NCBI RefSeq assembly: GCF_900107455.1 | Contig: NZ_FNQB01000007.1 | Location: forward strand, 62,001-126,000 | Reading direction: 5' to 3' | Length of the DNA: 64,000 bases | Origin: Asanoa ishikariensis | GTDB lineage: Bacteria; Actinomycetota; Actinomycetes; Mycobacteriales; Micromonosporaceae | Part shown: positions 51,180-59,862 of the stretch, one piece after another | How positions within the stretch are numbered: position 1 is the stretch's first letter | How the letters are laid out: each line of letters starts with the position of its first letter | The notes under the pieces: generated by a model | Database searches by the model: none | Seen by the model: the letters and a program-made list of their open reading frames with translations, nothing else | Told to the model about the DNA's origin: nothing | Translations under genes and position numbers: made by a program

Positions 51180-52729
51180 CCGAGACCTCGTCGATGGCGC
51201 CGGCGCAGGCGGAGCCCGGCTCCGAGACCCTGGCGGTGCGGGCATCCGGCGTCGACCGCGCCTTCGGCGGGGTCCAGGCCCTCCGGGACGCGTCGTTCGC
51301 GGCGCGTCCCGGCGAGATCCACGCCCTCGCCGGTGAGAACGGCGCCGGCAAGAGCACCCTCATCAAGGTCCTGTGTGGACTAATTAAGGCCGACAAAGGC
51401 ACGGTCGAGATCTTCGGCACGGAGGTCAGTCGCGTCGTCGAGCCGGCCGCCAGACGCCGGATGGGGGTGGCGACGGCGTTCCAGGAGCTGTCGCTGCTCC
51501 CCGACCTCACCGTGGCGGAGAACCTGCTCCTCCAGGACCCGCCGCGGGGCCGCCTCGGGCTGGTTCAGCGCAGAAGACTGGCCCCGGCCGCCGAAGAGAT
51601 CCTCAACAGGTACGGCGTCGACGACATCGACCCGCGCGCCACCGCCGCCGATCTCTCGGTCGCCCAGCGGCAGGTGGTCGAGCTCGTGCGGGTGCTGGCC
51701 GGCGAACCCCGGGTGGTCATCCTCGACGAGCCGACCGCCGCGCTGGCCGACCGCCAGGTCGACTGGCTCGCCGGGCACATGCGGCGGCTGCGGGACGCCG
51801 GCTCCTGCGTCATCTTCACCTCGCACCGCTGGCGCGAGATCGAGTCGCTCGCGGACCGGGTGACCGTGTTCCGCAACGGCACCCATGTCGCCACCCGGGA
51901 CACGCTGTCCGAGGCGGAGGCCGTCACGCTGATGAGCGGACGGTCCTTCGCCGGGGCGTACCCGCAGATCACGACCGAACCGACCGACGACAACGCGCTG
52001 TCCGTGACGAACCTCCACAGCGGGCGCCTCGCCGGGGTCGACTTCGACCTGCGCCGCGGCGAGATCCTCGGCGTCGGCGGCCTCGCGGGCCAGGGCCAGC
52101 GAGACCTGTTCCTCAGCCTGTTCGGTGCGCAAAGGGTCAGGCGGGGAACGATCGCGGTCGACGGCAAGGCGGTCACGATCCGCTCCCCGAAGGACGCGAT
52201 CCGGGCCGGCGTCGGCATCGCCTACGTGCCCGAGGACCGCAAGGCCGAAGGCCTGTTCCTGCCGCTGTCGATCCGGGACAACATCGCCGCGGCCACCCTG
52301 TCGCGGCGGGCCACGGCGGGCTTCGTCAACCGTGGCAAGGAACGCGCCGTCGTGAAGTCCATCGTGGACCAGCTCAACATCGGTGCCGGCCGGTCGACCA
52401 ACCGGGCGGCCGACACCCTCTCGGGCGGCAACCAGCAGAAGGTCGTGATGGCCCGCTGGCTGCTCACCGAAGCGCGGATCCTGCTGCTGTTCGACGTCAC
52501 CCGCGGCGTCGACGCGGCCACGAAGCACGACATCTACGAGTTGGTCGGGACGCTCGCCGCGCAGGGCCGGGCGATCCTCTACTACTCCAGCGAGACCGAG
52601 GAGATCGCCCACCTCTGCCACCGGGTCCTGGTGCTGCGCGAGGGTCGCGTGGCGGCCGAGCTCGCCGGTCCGGTCGGCGACGCGGAACGGATCGTCGCGG
52701 CGTCCATCAAGGAGGGTCAGGATGCGTGA
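51176..52729 (+). CDS. tandem-domain ABC sugar ATPase (RbsA/YtfR-like)
   Basis: A 517-residue double ATPase. The first domain has GENGAGKST and Walker B VVILDEPTAAL. The second domain has a degenerate Walker A region (GVGGLAGQGQRDLF) typical of RbsA, signature LSGGNQQKV, and LLLFDVTRGVD where Walker B Glu is replaced. ATGA overlap with the binding protein and 8-bp overlap with the first permease. Confidence 0.92.
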   Translation: MTETSSMAPAQAEPGSETLAVRASGVDRAFGGVQALRDASFAARPGEIHALAGENGAGKSTLIKVLCGLIKADKGTVEIFGTEVSRVVEPAARRRMGVATAFQELSLLPDLTVAENLLLQDPPRGRLGLVQRRRLAPAAEEILNRYGVDDIDPRATAADLSVAQRQVVELVRVLAGEPRVVILDEPTAALADRQVDWLAGHMRRLRDAGSCVIFTSHRWREIESLADRVTVFRNGTHVATRDTLSEAEAVTLMSGRSFAGAYPQITTEPTDDNALSVTNLHSGRLAGVDFDLRRGEILGVGGLAGQGQRDLFLSLFGAQRVRRGTIAVDGKAVTIRSPKDAIRAGVGIAYVPEDRKAEGLFLPLSIRDNIAAATLSRRATAGFVNRGKERAVVKSIVDQLNIGAGRSTNRAADTLSGGNQQKVVMARWLLTEARILLLFDVTRGVDAATKHDIYELVGTLAAQGRAILYYSSETEEIAHLCHRVLVLREGRVAAELAGPVGDAERIVAASIKEGQDA

Positions 52730-53660
52730 TGCGTTACGCCGGGTGAGCCTCGGCTACCTGGTGCTGGCCGCGACCGCGGTCGCCTACATCGTCGTCTACA
52801 CCTCGCGACTGGGCCGGTTCCCCACCTCGTTCGACTACCTGTCGATCCTCAACACCACCCTGCCGCTCGTGTTCGTCGCGATCGGCCAGAGCCTCGTCGT
52901 CCTCACCGGCGGCATCGACCTGTCGGTCGGCGGCATGGTCAGCGTCTGTGTCGCCGTGACCGCCACGACGGTGTCGTCCTCGATCACCTGGCTCTTCGTG
53001 GTGTTGGCCATCGGCACCGCCTGCGGTGCGCTCAACGGGCTCATCGTCGCCTACGGCCGGATAGCCCCGATCCTCACGACCCTGGCCACGCTGTCCATCT
53101 TCACGGGTCTCGGTCTGCGCGTGCTGCCGGTGCCGGGCGGCTCGATCCCGCAGGAGGTGCGCCTGGTCCTGACGAACCCGGCGACCCCGACGGGCCTGAT
53201 CTGGCTCGGGCTCGCGGTCGCCGGTTGGCTCGTGCTGCGCCGCACCCGGTTCGGCATGCGGGTGTACGCGATCGGCAGCGACGAGGCCAGCGCCCGCGCG
53301 GTCGGTGTGCCGGCGGCGGCCGTGAAGCTGAAGGTCTACGCGCTCTCGGGCCTGTGTTCAGCGCTGGCCGCCGTGTTCTACGTGTCGACCACGACCTCCG
53401 GCGACGCCAACGCCGGCAACCCGTTCATCCTCACCTCGATCGCGTCGGTCGTCGTCGGCGGCGTCGCGTTCAGCGGCGGACGGGGCAGCGCGCTCGGTGC
53501 CGTCGCCGGCGCGGTGGCGCTCACCCTCGTCATCGACATCCTGTTCTTCTCCGGCATCGACCCGCTCTACCAGTCGCTGTTCCAGGGCCTGTTCCTCGTC
53601 GTGGCGGTCCTGCTCGGCACCGTCGCCGCCCTGGCCGCCCGCCGCCGGAGGCAAGCATGA
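52722..53660 (+). CDS. ABC sugar permease 1, CUT2 (YtfT-like)
   Basis: A 312-residue BPD_transp_2 permease with about nine membrane segments: GGIDLSVGGMVSVCVAVTAT, APILTTLATLSIFTGLGLRVL and VVVGGVAFSGGRGSALGAVAG. Two separate permeases after one double ATPase is the arrangement of the E. coli YtfQRT-YjfF galactofuranose importer. Overlaps its neighbours by 8 and 4 bp. Confidence 0.9.
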   Translation: MRDALRRVSLGYLVLAATAVAYIVVYTSRLGRFPTSFDYLSILNTTLPLVFVAIGQSLVVLTGGIDLSVGGMVSVCVAVTATTVSSSITWLFVVLAIGTACGALNGLIVAYGRIAPILTTLATLSIFTGLGLRVLPVPGGSIPQEVRLVLTNPATPTGLIWLGLAVAGWLVLRRTRFGMRVYAIGSDEASARAVGVPAAAVKLKVYALSGLCSALAAVFYVSTTTSGDANAGNPFILTSIASVVVGGVAFSGGRGSALGAVAGAVALTLVIDILFFSGIDPLYQSLFQGLFLVVAVLLGTVAALAARRRRQA

Positions 53661-54586
53661 GCAGCCGTCGCGTCCTGTACGCCCTCGGCGGCACCGTAGC
53701 CGTCCTGCTCGTCGGCGCGATCCTGCACCCCGGATTCGCGTCCTGGTCGAGCCTGCGGGTGATGCTCGTCGTCGCGAGCTTCACCGGCTTCGTCGCGGCC
53801 GGGCAGATGCTCGTCGTGCTCGTCGGCGGCATCGACCTGTCGATCCCCTGGGTCCTCAATGGAGCGGCGATCGTGCTCACCACGTCGAGCCTCGGCCAGA
53901 CCTCGCGGGCACCGCTGGCGATCCTGCTGGCGCTCGGCGTGGGCGCGCTCGTCGGGCTCGGCAACGGCATGGGCGTCGCCTGGCTCGGCGTGCCCGCCGT
54001 CGTCATGACGCTCGGCATGAACGGGGTGATGCAGGGCCTGACGCTGGGCCTGTCGAAGGGTTTGACGTGCGCGTCGTGCGGCTCGTACGCACCGGAGCCG
54101 TTGCGCGGCCTGTTCGACGGCGCGCTGCCGGCGCAGCTCTTCCTCTGGGCCGGCGTGGGCCTGTTCATGACCGTCCTGCTCACCCTGACCACCTTCGGGC
54201 GCCGGGTGTACGCCGTCGGCGTCAACCCCCGCGCCGCGTTCCTGTCCGGCGTCGGCGTCCGCGGTGTGACCGTCGCGCTCTACACGCTGAGCGGGGTCTT
54301 CGCGGCGCTGGCCGGGATCGCCCTCGTCGCCTACGGCGGGCAGCCGTCGCTGGGCCTCGGCGACCCGTACCTCTTCGAGTCCATCGCCGCCGTCGTGGTC
54401 GGCGGCGTCTCCATCCTCGGCGGGCGCGGCCACTATCTCGGCGTCATCGCCGGCTCGCTGACCCTGGTGGCGGTGACGACGTTCCTCCAGGCCCAGCGCG
54501 TCCCCGAGTACGGCCGCCTCATGATCTACGGCCTGGTCATCCTCGCGATCCTGTTCGCCTACGGCCGGGAGAAGGCTCATGACTGA
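53657..54586 (+). CDS. ABC sugar permease 2, CUT2 (YjfF-like)
   Basis: A 309-residue permease of the same family, with GGIDLSIPWVLNGAAIVLTT, VPAVVMTLGMNGVMQGLTLGL and AAVVVGGVSILGGRGHYLGV. It carries a Cys pair in a periplasmic loop (TCASCGSYAPE). ATGA overlap with permease 1 and 8-bp overlap with the lactonase. Presumably a heterodimer with permease 1. Confidence 0.9.
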   Translation: MSSRRVLYALGGTVAVLLVGAILHPGFASWSSLRVMLVVASFTGFVAAGQMLVVLVGGIDLSIPWVLNGAAIVLTTSSLGQTSRAPLAILLALGVGALVGLGNGMGVAWLGVPAVVMTLGMNGVMQGLTLGLSKGLTCASCGSYAPEPLRGLFDGALPAQLFLWAGVGLFMTVLLTLTTFGRRVYAVGVNPRAAFLSGVGVRGVTVALYTLSGVFAALAGIALVAYGGQPSLGLGDPYLFESIAAVVVGGVSILGGRGHYLGVIAGSLTLVAVTTFLQAQRVPEYGRLMIYGLVILAILFAYGREKAHD

Positions 54587-55424
54587 CGTGACCGTGTTCG
54601 ACGACATCCCGTGCGAGCTCGGCGAGAGCGCGCTGTGGGACGGCTCGCGGTTCTACTGGGTCGACGTCCTCGAGCGCCGGATCTACGCCAAGGCGTGGCC
54701 GTCCGGACCGGTGCTGACGTTGCCGGTGCCGGACCTGGTCGGCAGCGTCGCGCTGCGGGCCGGCGGCGGACTGGTCGCGGCGTTGCGGGACGCGATCGCG
54801 TTCTGCGACGTCGACGCGGGCACGGTGGAGGTCGTGCGCACGGTCGACACCCCGCCCGGCACCCGCCTCAACGACGGCGCGGTCGACCCGCACGGCGCGT
54901 TCTGGGTCGGCTCGATGGACCTGGACGAGAAGGAGCCGTGCGGCTCGTTCTACCGCGTGGACGCCGAGCTCAGTGTCACCACTGCGTTCGGCGGGATCGT
55001 ATGCTCCAACGGGCCGGCCTGGAGCCCCGACGGCACGACCATGTACCACGTGGACTCCACGATCCGCCTGATCCGCGCGTATCCGGTCTCCCCCGACGGC
55101 GAGACCGGTGAGGGCCGGATCTTCGTGTCCGATGAGGACAATGACTGGTTCCCGGACGGGGTCACGATCGATGCTGAGGGCTACGTCTGGAACTGCAAGT
55201 TCGGCGGCGGCCGCATCGTCCGCTACGCCCCGGACGGCACCGTCGACCGGGTCGTGCCGGTCCCGGTGGCCAAACCGACCCGCTGCGCCTTCGTCGGCCC
55301 CGACCTGGACGTGCTGGCGGTGACCTCAGCCCGCGTCGGTGGCGACGAGTCGCCGCTGGCCGGTCAGGTGCTGCTGCTCGACCCCGGCGTCCGCGGCCTG
55401 CCCGCCCCCCGCTTCGCCGGCTGA
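54579..55424 (+). CDS. SMP-30/gluconolactonase-type sugar lactonase
   Basis: A 281-residue six-bladed beta-propeller. Metal ligands are visible: Glu in CELGESALW (near 16), Asn in CSNGPAWSPDG and Asp in WFPDGVTIDAEG. The family opens aldonolactones (gluconolactone, arabinonolactone, xylonolactone and others). Its 8-bp overlap with the permease places it in the importer operon and suggests that the imported sugar is oxidised to a lactone. The sugar dehydrogenase is not in the window. Confidence 0.9.
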   Translation: MTDVTVFDDIPCELGESALWDGSRFYWVDVLERRIYAKAWPSGPVLTLPVPDLVGSVALRAGGGLVAALRDAIAFCDVDAGTVEVVRTVDTPPGTRLNDGAVDPHGAFWVGSMDLDEKEPCGSFYRVDAELSVTTAFGGIVCSNGPAWSPDGTTMYHVDSTIRLIRAYPVSPDGETGEGRIFVSDEDNDWFPDGVTIDAEGYVWNCKFGGGRIVRYAPDGTVDRVVPVPVAKPTRCAFVGPDLDVLAVTSARVGGDESPLAGQVLLLDPGVRGLPAPRFAG

Positions 55425-55425
55425 C

Positions 55426-55431
55426 TATCGT
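55426..55431 (+). promoter_or_regulatory. -10 element of the leaderless AraC-like gene
   Basis: TATCGT, starting 1 bp after the lactonase stop, ends 7 nt before GTG 55439; no ribosome site is present. Confidence 0.5.
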
Positions 55432-55438
55432 TGACCTG

Positions 55439-56146
55439 GTGGCACTACGGTTCGAGACGCGCGCGTCCGACTCGTCGTGGGTCGACACCGTGTGGACCTG
55501 CACGAGCGGCCAGGTCACGGAGATGACGTCGGTCGCGACGCCGTGCTGGGGTCTGGTGTTCTGGGAGCGGGAGGGCCGGGCGTACGCGGGTGTCACCGGA
55601 CCCGAGACCAGGACTGGCACCGCGCCGGTGCCCGAGGGCGCCAGCTTCGTCGGCATCGAGTTCGCGGTGGGCACGTCGCTTCGGGCGTTGCCCACCGCGG
55701 ACCTGGTCGACGGCGGCGCCGAGCTTCCCGACGCGACCCGCCGGGCCTTCTGGCTCGACGGCGTCCGGTGGGAGACGCCAGGCCCCGACGACGCCGAGGC
55801 CCTGGTCGCCCGTCTCGTCCGGGCGGGCGCCGTGGTGCGCGACCCGCTGGTCGCCGACGTCCGCCGGGGCTACCGTCCCGAGGTCTCGGCGCGCACCCTC
55901 GAACGCCGGTTCCGCGCCGCCACTGGACTCACCCAGGGCGCCGTGCGGCAGATCGAGCGTGCCCGGGAGGCCTCGACCCTGCTGGCCGCCGGCGCCCCGG
56001 TGGCCGACGTCGTCACGAAGCTCGACTACTTCGACGAGCCACATCTGAGCCGGGCGCTGCGCCGGTACGTGGGCCGCACCGCCGGGCAGCTCCACGGCGG
56101 CGCGGGCGGCACGATCGCCCTGGCGCTGGATCAGCCGACGTCGTAG
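55439..56146 (+). CDS. AraC-family-like helix-turn-helix regulator
   Basis: A 235-residue protein. The N-terminal half is a cupin-like sensor (ATPCWGLVFWEREGRAYAGVTG, FVGIEFAVGTSLRALPTADLV). The C-terminal half is the AraC double helix-turn-helix (VSARTLERRFRAATGLTQGAVR, VADVVTKLDYFDEPHLSRALRRY). GTG start with TATCGT 7 nt upstream. It converges on and overlaps by 16 bp the reductase gene at 56131, which it may regulate. Confidence 0.87.
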   Translation: MALRFETRASDSSWVDTVWTCTSGQVTEMTSVATPCWGLVFWEREGRAYAGVTGPETRTGTAPVPEGASFVGIEFAVGTSLRALPTADLVDGGAELPDATRRAFWLDGVRWETPGPDDAEALVARLVRAGAVVRDPLVADVRRGYRPEVSARTLERRFRAATGLTQGAVRQIERAREASTLLAAGAPVADVVTKLDYFDEPHLSRALRRYVGRTAGQLHGGAGGTIALALDQPTS

Positions 56147-56706
56147 ATCAGCTTGAGGATGCCGTTCGGGTACGACTCGGAGTCGCGCAGCTTCAGCATC
56201 TGCTTCTCCTTGTCGGCGCCGCTGAACAGGCTCTTGCCGCCGCCCAGCAGCACCGGGAACACCAGCAGGTGGTAGCGGTCGACCAGGCACGCGTCGGCCA
56301 GCCGCCGGGCGAGCTCGGCGCTGCCGTGTATGAAGATCGCCCCGCCCTCGGTCTGCTTGAGCGCCGCGATGTCCTCGGTCGAGCGCAGGATCGTCGTCGG
56401 ACCCCAGCCGTCGACGAGCGCGTCGTCGGTCAGCGTGGTCGAGACGACGTACTTGGGCAGCTCCTTGTACGAGGCGTGGTCCTGCGATTGCGGCCAGGTC
56501 TGGGCGAACGCCTCGTAGCTGCGCCGACCGAACATCAGCGCCGTCGTGTCCGCGAGCTCCTCACCCTTGATCGACCAGGCCTCGGGCACGAACTCGAGGT
56601 CCTTGAACACCCAGCCACCGCTGCGATGCTCCTCCCCCGGCCCACCACCCGGTGAGTCCACGACACCGTCGAGCGACATGAAGCCCGTGTAGACCAGATC
56701 ACGCAT
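56131..56706 (-). CDS. dihydrofolate reductase / RibD C-terminal-like reductase
   Basis: A 191-residue protein of the YyaP/RibD_C family: RDLVYTGFMSLDGVVDSPGG at the start, LMFGRRSYEAF, YVVSTTLTDDALVDGWGPTTIL and the C-terminal DRYHLLVFPVLLGGGKSLF. It is likely an NADPH-dependent reductase of unknown substrate; it is not the essential FolA. I start at ATG 56706 (GGGGAGAG about 9 nt upstream); an in-frame ATG at 56724 is possible. Convergent overlap with the AraC-like gene. Confidence 0.87.
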   Translation of the reverse strand: MRDLVYTGFMSLDGVVDSPGGGPGEEHRSGGWVFKDLEFVPEAWSIKGEELADTTALMFGRRSYEAFAQTWPQSQDHASYKELPKYVVSTTLTDDALVDGWGPTTILRSTEDIAALKQTEGGAIFIHGSAELARRLADACLVDRYHLLVFPVLLGGGKSLFSGADKEKQMLKLRDSESYPNGILKLIYDVG

Positions 56707-56852
56707 GTGTGGTTCTCTCCCCATGAGTCGTTCGGCGTACTCGGATCATGCTAGAAAAGCCCCGGCCACCCGTCTTGTACGAAAACGACACGGCCCCCTA
56801 TGGGTGCCAGCCCGGATGGACGGCGGCCCGCACGAGACCGCACGCTGGCAGC

Positions 56853-57803
56853 GTGTCCCTCTTCTGGCGGATCTTCCTGCTCAACGCCGCCGTGCTCACC
56901 GTGGCCACGACGCTGGTGCTGGCCGGTCCCGTGACGGTCTCCACGCCAGTGCTGCTCACCGAGGCCGTCGTGCTCTCGCTCGGGCTGGTCGCGATGCTGG
57001 TCGCCAACGGGGTGCTGCTGCGGGTCGGGCTGGCGCCGCTGTCCCGGCTCACCCGGACCATGGCGACCGTCGACCTGCTCCGGCCGGGCAACCGCCTCGC
57101 CGTCAGCGGGCGGGCGGGGATCGCCGACCTGATCGAGACCTTCAACACCATGCTCGACCGGCTGGAGGCGGAGCGGGCGGCCAGCACCGGGATGGCCTTG
57201 ACCGCGCAGGAGGACGAGCGCCGGCGGATCGCGCAGGAGCTGCACGACGAGGTCGGCCAGACGCTGACCGCCGTGCTGCTTGAGCTCAAGCGGGTCGGTG
57301 ACCAGGCACCGCCGGGCGTACGCGCGGAGCTCGTCGAGGTCCAGGAGACCACCCGCAACAGCCTCGACGAGATCCGCCGGATCGCCCGCCGACTGCGCCC
57401 CGGCGTGCTCGCCGAGCTCGGGCTGGTAAGCGCGATCAGGTCGCTGGCGACGGAGTTCTCCACCGGCGGCCTCCAGGTGCGCCACCACATCGACCCCGAC
57501 CTGCCCGATCTGGGCGACGACCGGGAGCTGGTGCTGTACCGGGTCGCGCAGGAGGCGCTGACCAACGCGGCCCGGCACAGCGACGCCCGTACCATCGAGG
57601 TGTGCCTGCGCCGTGGAGTCGGCGAGGTGCGGTTGCGGATCAGCGACGACGGCCGGGGGTTCGCCGGTGCGCCGGAGGGTGCCGGGATCCGCGGCATGCG
57701 CGAGCGCGCGTTGCTCATCGGTGCCGCTCTGAGCCTGGGTTCCGCCACGGGTGGCGGCGCTGACGTGCGCCTGCGGGTGCCCTGCGACGCGGGAGGTCGC
57801 TGA
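56853..57803 (+). CDS. sensor histidine kinase, NarL-partner (HisKA_3) type
   Basis: A 316-residue membrane kinase. Two N-terminal membrane segments (VSLFWRIFLLNAAVLTVATTL and LLTEAVVLSLGLVAMLVANGVLL), HAMP-like linker, HisKA_3 dimerisation helix with phospho-His in AQELHDEVGQTLTAV (about 130), and a HATPase domain with N-box TNAARHS and G-boxes DDGRGF and GAGIRGMRERA. I choose GTG 56853 because homology with the paralogue at 61652 begins exactly there. Followed 2 bp later by its response regulator. The signal is unknown. Confidence 0.88.
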   Translation: MSLFWRIFLLNAAVLTVATTLVLAGPVTVSTPVLLTEAVVLSLGLVAMLVANGVLLRVGLAPLSRLTRTMATVDLLRPGNRLAVSGRAGIADLIETFNTMLDRLEAERAASTGMALTAQEDERRRIAQELHDEVGQTLTAVLLELKRVGDQAPPGVRAELVEVQETTRNSLDEIRRIARRLRPGVLAELGLVSAIRSLATEFSTGGLQVRHHIDPDLPDLGDDRELVLYRVAQEALTNAARHSDARTIEVCLRRGVGEVRLRISDDGRGFAGAPEGAGIRGMRERALLIGAALSLGSATGGGADVRLRVPCDAGGR

Positions 57804-57805
57804 GA

Positions 57806-58456
57806 ATGGCCGAGACCAGGATCCTGCTGGCCGACGACCACGCCCTGGTGCGCCGCGGCGTCCGGCTGATCCTCGACGCCGAGCCCGACCTGACCGTGGT
57901 GGCCGAGGCCGCCGACGGCGCCGAGGCGATCAGCCTGGCCCTCGAACACCGGCCGGACCTCGCCGTCCTGGACATCGCGATGCCGCGGCTGACCGGCCTG
58001 CAGGCGGCCCGGGAGCTGTCGCGGTCGATGCCTGACCTGCGGATCCTGATCCTGACGATGTACGACAACGAGCAGTACTTCTTCGAGGCGCTCAAGGTGG
58101 GCGCGTCCGGGTACGTGCTGAAGTCGGTCGCCGACCGCGACCTGCTGGCCGCCTGCCGGGCCGCGATGCGGGGCGAGCCGTTCCTCTATCCGGGCGCCGT
58201 CAACGCGCTGGTCCGGCACTACCTCGACCGGGTCAGGGACGGCGAGGGTGTGCCGGCCCGGGCGATCACCGATCGAGAGGAAGAGGTGCTCAAGCTGGTC
58301 GCCGAGGGGCACTCCTCGCGGCAGATCGCCGACCTGCTCTACATCAGCGTCAAGACCGTCGAGCGGCACCGCGCCAACCTGCTCCAGAAGCTCGGCCTGC
58401 GGGACCGGCTCGAACTGACCCGCTACGCGATCCGGGTCGGCCTCATCGAACCGTAG
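57806..58456 (+). CDS. NarL/FixJ-family response regulator
   Basis: A 216-residue regulator: receiver domain with acidic pocket LLADDHALVRRG, phospho-Asp in LAVLDIAMPRLTG (about 55) and Lys in YVLKSVADRD. The C-terminal LuxR helix-turn-helix is REEEVLKLVAEGHSSRQIADLLYISVKTVERHRANLLQK. It begins 2 bp after the kinase gene. It may also serve the paralogous orphan kinase at 61652. Confidence 0.93.
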   Translation: MAETRILLADDHALVRRGVRLILDAEPDLTVVAEAADGAEAISLALEHRPDLAVLDIAMPRLTGLQAARELSRSMPDLRILILTMYDNEQYFFEALKVGASGYVLKSVADRDLLAACRAAMRGEPFLYPGAVNALVRHYLDRVRDGEGVPARAITDREEEVLKLVAEGHSSRQIADLLYISVKTVERHRANLLQKLGLRDRLELTRYAIRVGLIEP

Positions 58457-58567
58457 GGTCGCGCACCTCCGTTTGTGGGTGTCCGCACCGATGTTCGGGG
58501 GTCCGTGCGGCGGGCGATCGTGTCGCATGGCCACTGCATATACCGGATCGCCGCGAGGCTCCCGCGC

Positions 58568-59860
58568 GTGAACGGGTACGCGCCCGTCGCGGCGATCGTC
58601 ATCTTCTCGGTCGCGTTCGTCCTGATCGCCACCGAACGGATCCATCGGGTCGCCGTCGTGCTCGGTGCCGCCGGGCTGATGGCCGCGCTCGGCCTGCTGC
58701 CGGGCGACGACGTGTTCTATTCGGAGCACGCCGGCATCGACTGGGGCGTGATCTTCCTTCTGCTCGGCATGATGATCATCGTCGGGGTGATCAAGCAGAC
58801 CGGCGTCTTCGAGTACCTCGGCATCTGGGCCGGCAAGCGTTCGCGCGGACAGCCGTACCGGCTGCTGGTGCTCCTGATGGTGATCACCGCGGCGGCGTCG
58901 CCGTTCCTCGACAACGTGACCACCGTGATGCTGGTCGCCCCGGTAACCATCGCGGTCTGCCAGCAGCTTCACCTGCCCGCGGCGCCCTACCTGATCGCCG
59001 AGGCGCTGGCGTCGAACATCGGCGGCGCGGCGACCCTGGTCGGCGACCCACCCAACATGATCATCGGAACCCGGGCGGGGCTGACCTTCAACGACTTCAT
59101 CGTCCACATGAGTCCGATCGTCGTCGTGCTGTTCGTGCTGTTCGTCATCATGGCCCGCTTCATGTTCCGGAAGTCCTTTGTGCACAATCCCGATCGCGCG
59201 GAAGCGGTGATGCGCCTCAATGGCAACGCCGCCATCAAGAACAAGGCGCTGCTGGCCCGCTGCCTGGTCGTGCTGCTGCTGGTCACCGTCGGCTTCGCCC
59301 TGCACAGCGTGCTGCACCTGGAACCGGCCATCATCGCGCTGCTCGGTGCCGGCCTGATGGTGCTGGTGTCCGGGGTGAGCGCGGCCGACTACCTCGCCGA
59401 GGTCGAGTGGACGACGCTGGTCTTCTTCATGGGCCTGTTCGTCATGGTCGGCGGCCTGGTCGAGACCGGGGTCATCCACGCGCTCGGCGGCTGGGCGGTC
59501 GACGCGATCGGTGACGACTACTTCGTCGCCGCCACCGCGCTGGTGTTCGGCTCGGCCATCCTGGGCGCGTTCTTCGACAACATCCCGTACGTGGCGGCGA
59601 TGGCGCCCGTGGTCGAGGACCTGGTGGCCCGCGCGCCCGATCCGCAGACCGGCGAGTCGCTGTGGTGGTCGTTCGCGCTCGGCGCGGACCTCGGCGGCAA
59701 CGGCACCGCGGTCGCGGCGAGCGCCAACGTCGTGGTCATCGGCATCGCCGCCCAACACGGCCAGCCGATCTCCTTCTGGGAGTTCACGAAGTACGGCATC
59801 GTCACGACCGCGGTGACGGTGAGCGTCGCCTGGGGGTACGTGTGGCTGCGCTACTTCTAG
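58568..59860 (+). CDS. ArsB/NhaD-type ion transporter
   Basis: About 430 residues, 11-12 membrane segments, of the ion-transporter superfamily that includes ArsB, NhaD and SLC13 permeases. Landmarks are LLLGMMIIVGVIKQTGVFEYL, SPFLDNVTTVMLVAPVTIAV, GGAATLVGDPPNMIIG and FDNIPYVAAMAPVV; the NVTT and GDPPN loops are the substrate-binding signatures. Could carry Na+/H+, arsenite or a dicarboxylate. GTG 58568 is preferred because a 31-residue Arg-rich extension to 58475 is unlike the family. Likely downstream of the two-component pair. Confidence 0.85.
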   Translation: MNGYAPVAAIVIFSVAFVLIATERIHRVAVVLGAAGLMAALGLLPGDDVFYSEHAGIDWGVIFLLLGMMIIVGVIKQTGVFEYLGIWAGKRSRGQPYRLLVLLMVITAAASPFLDNVTTVMLVAPVTIAVCQQLHLPAAPYLIAEALASNIGGAATLVGDPPNMIIGTRAGLTFNDFIVHMSPIVVVLFVLFVIMARFMFRKSFVHNPDRAEAVMRLNGNAAIKNKALLARCLVVLLLVTVGFALHSVLHLEPAIIALLGAGLMVLVSGVSAADYLAEVEWTTLVFFMGLFVMVGGLVETGVIHALGGWAVDAIGDDYFVAATALVFGSAILGAFFDNIPYVAAMAPVVEDLVARAPDPQTGESLWWSFALGADLGGNGTAVAASANVVVIGIAAQHGQPISFWEFTKYGIVTTAVTVSVAWGYVWLRYF

Positions 59861-59862
59861 CT

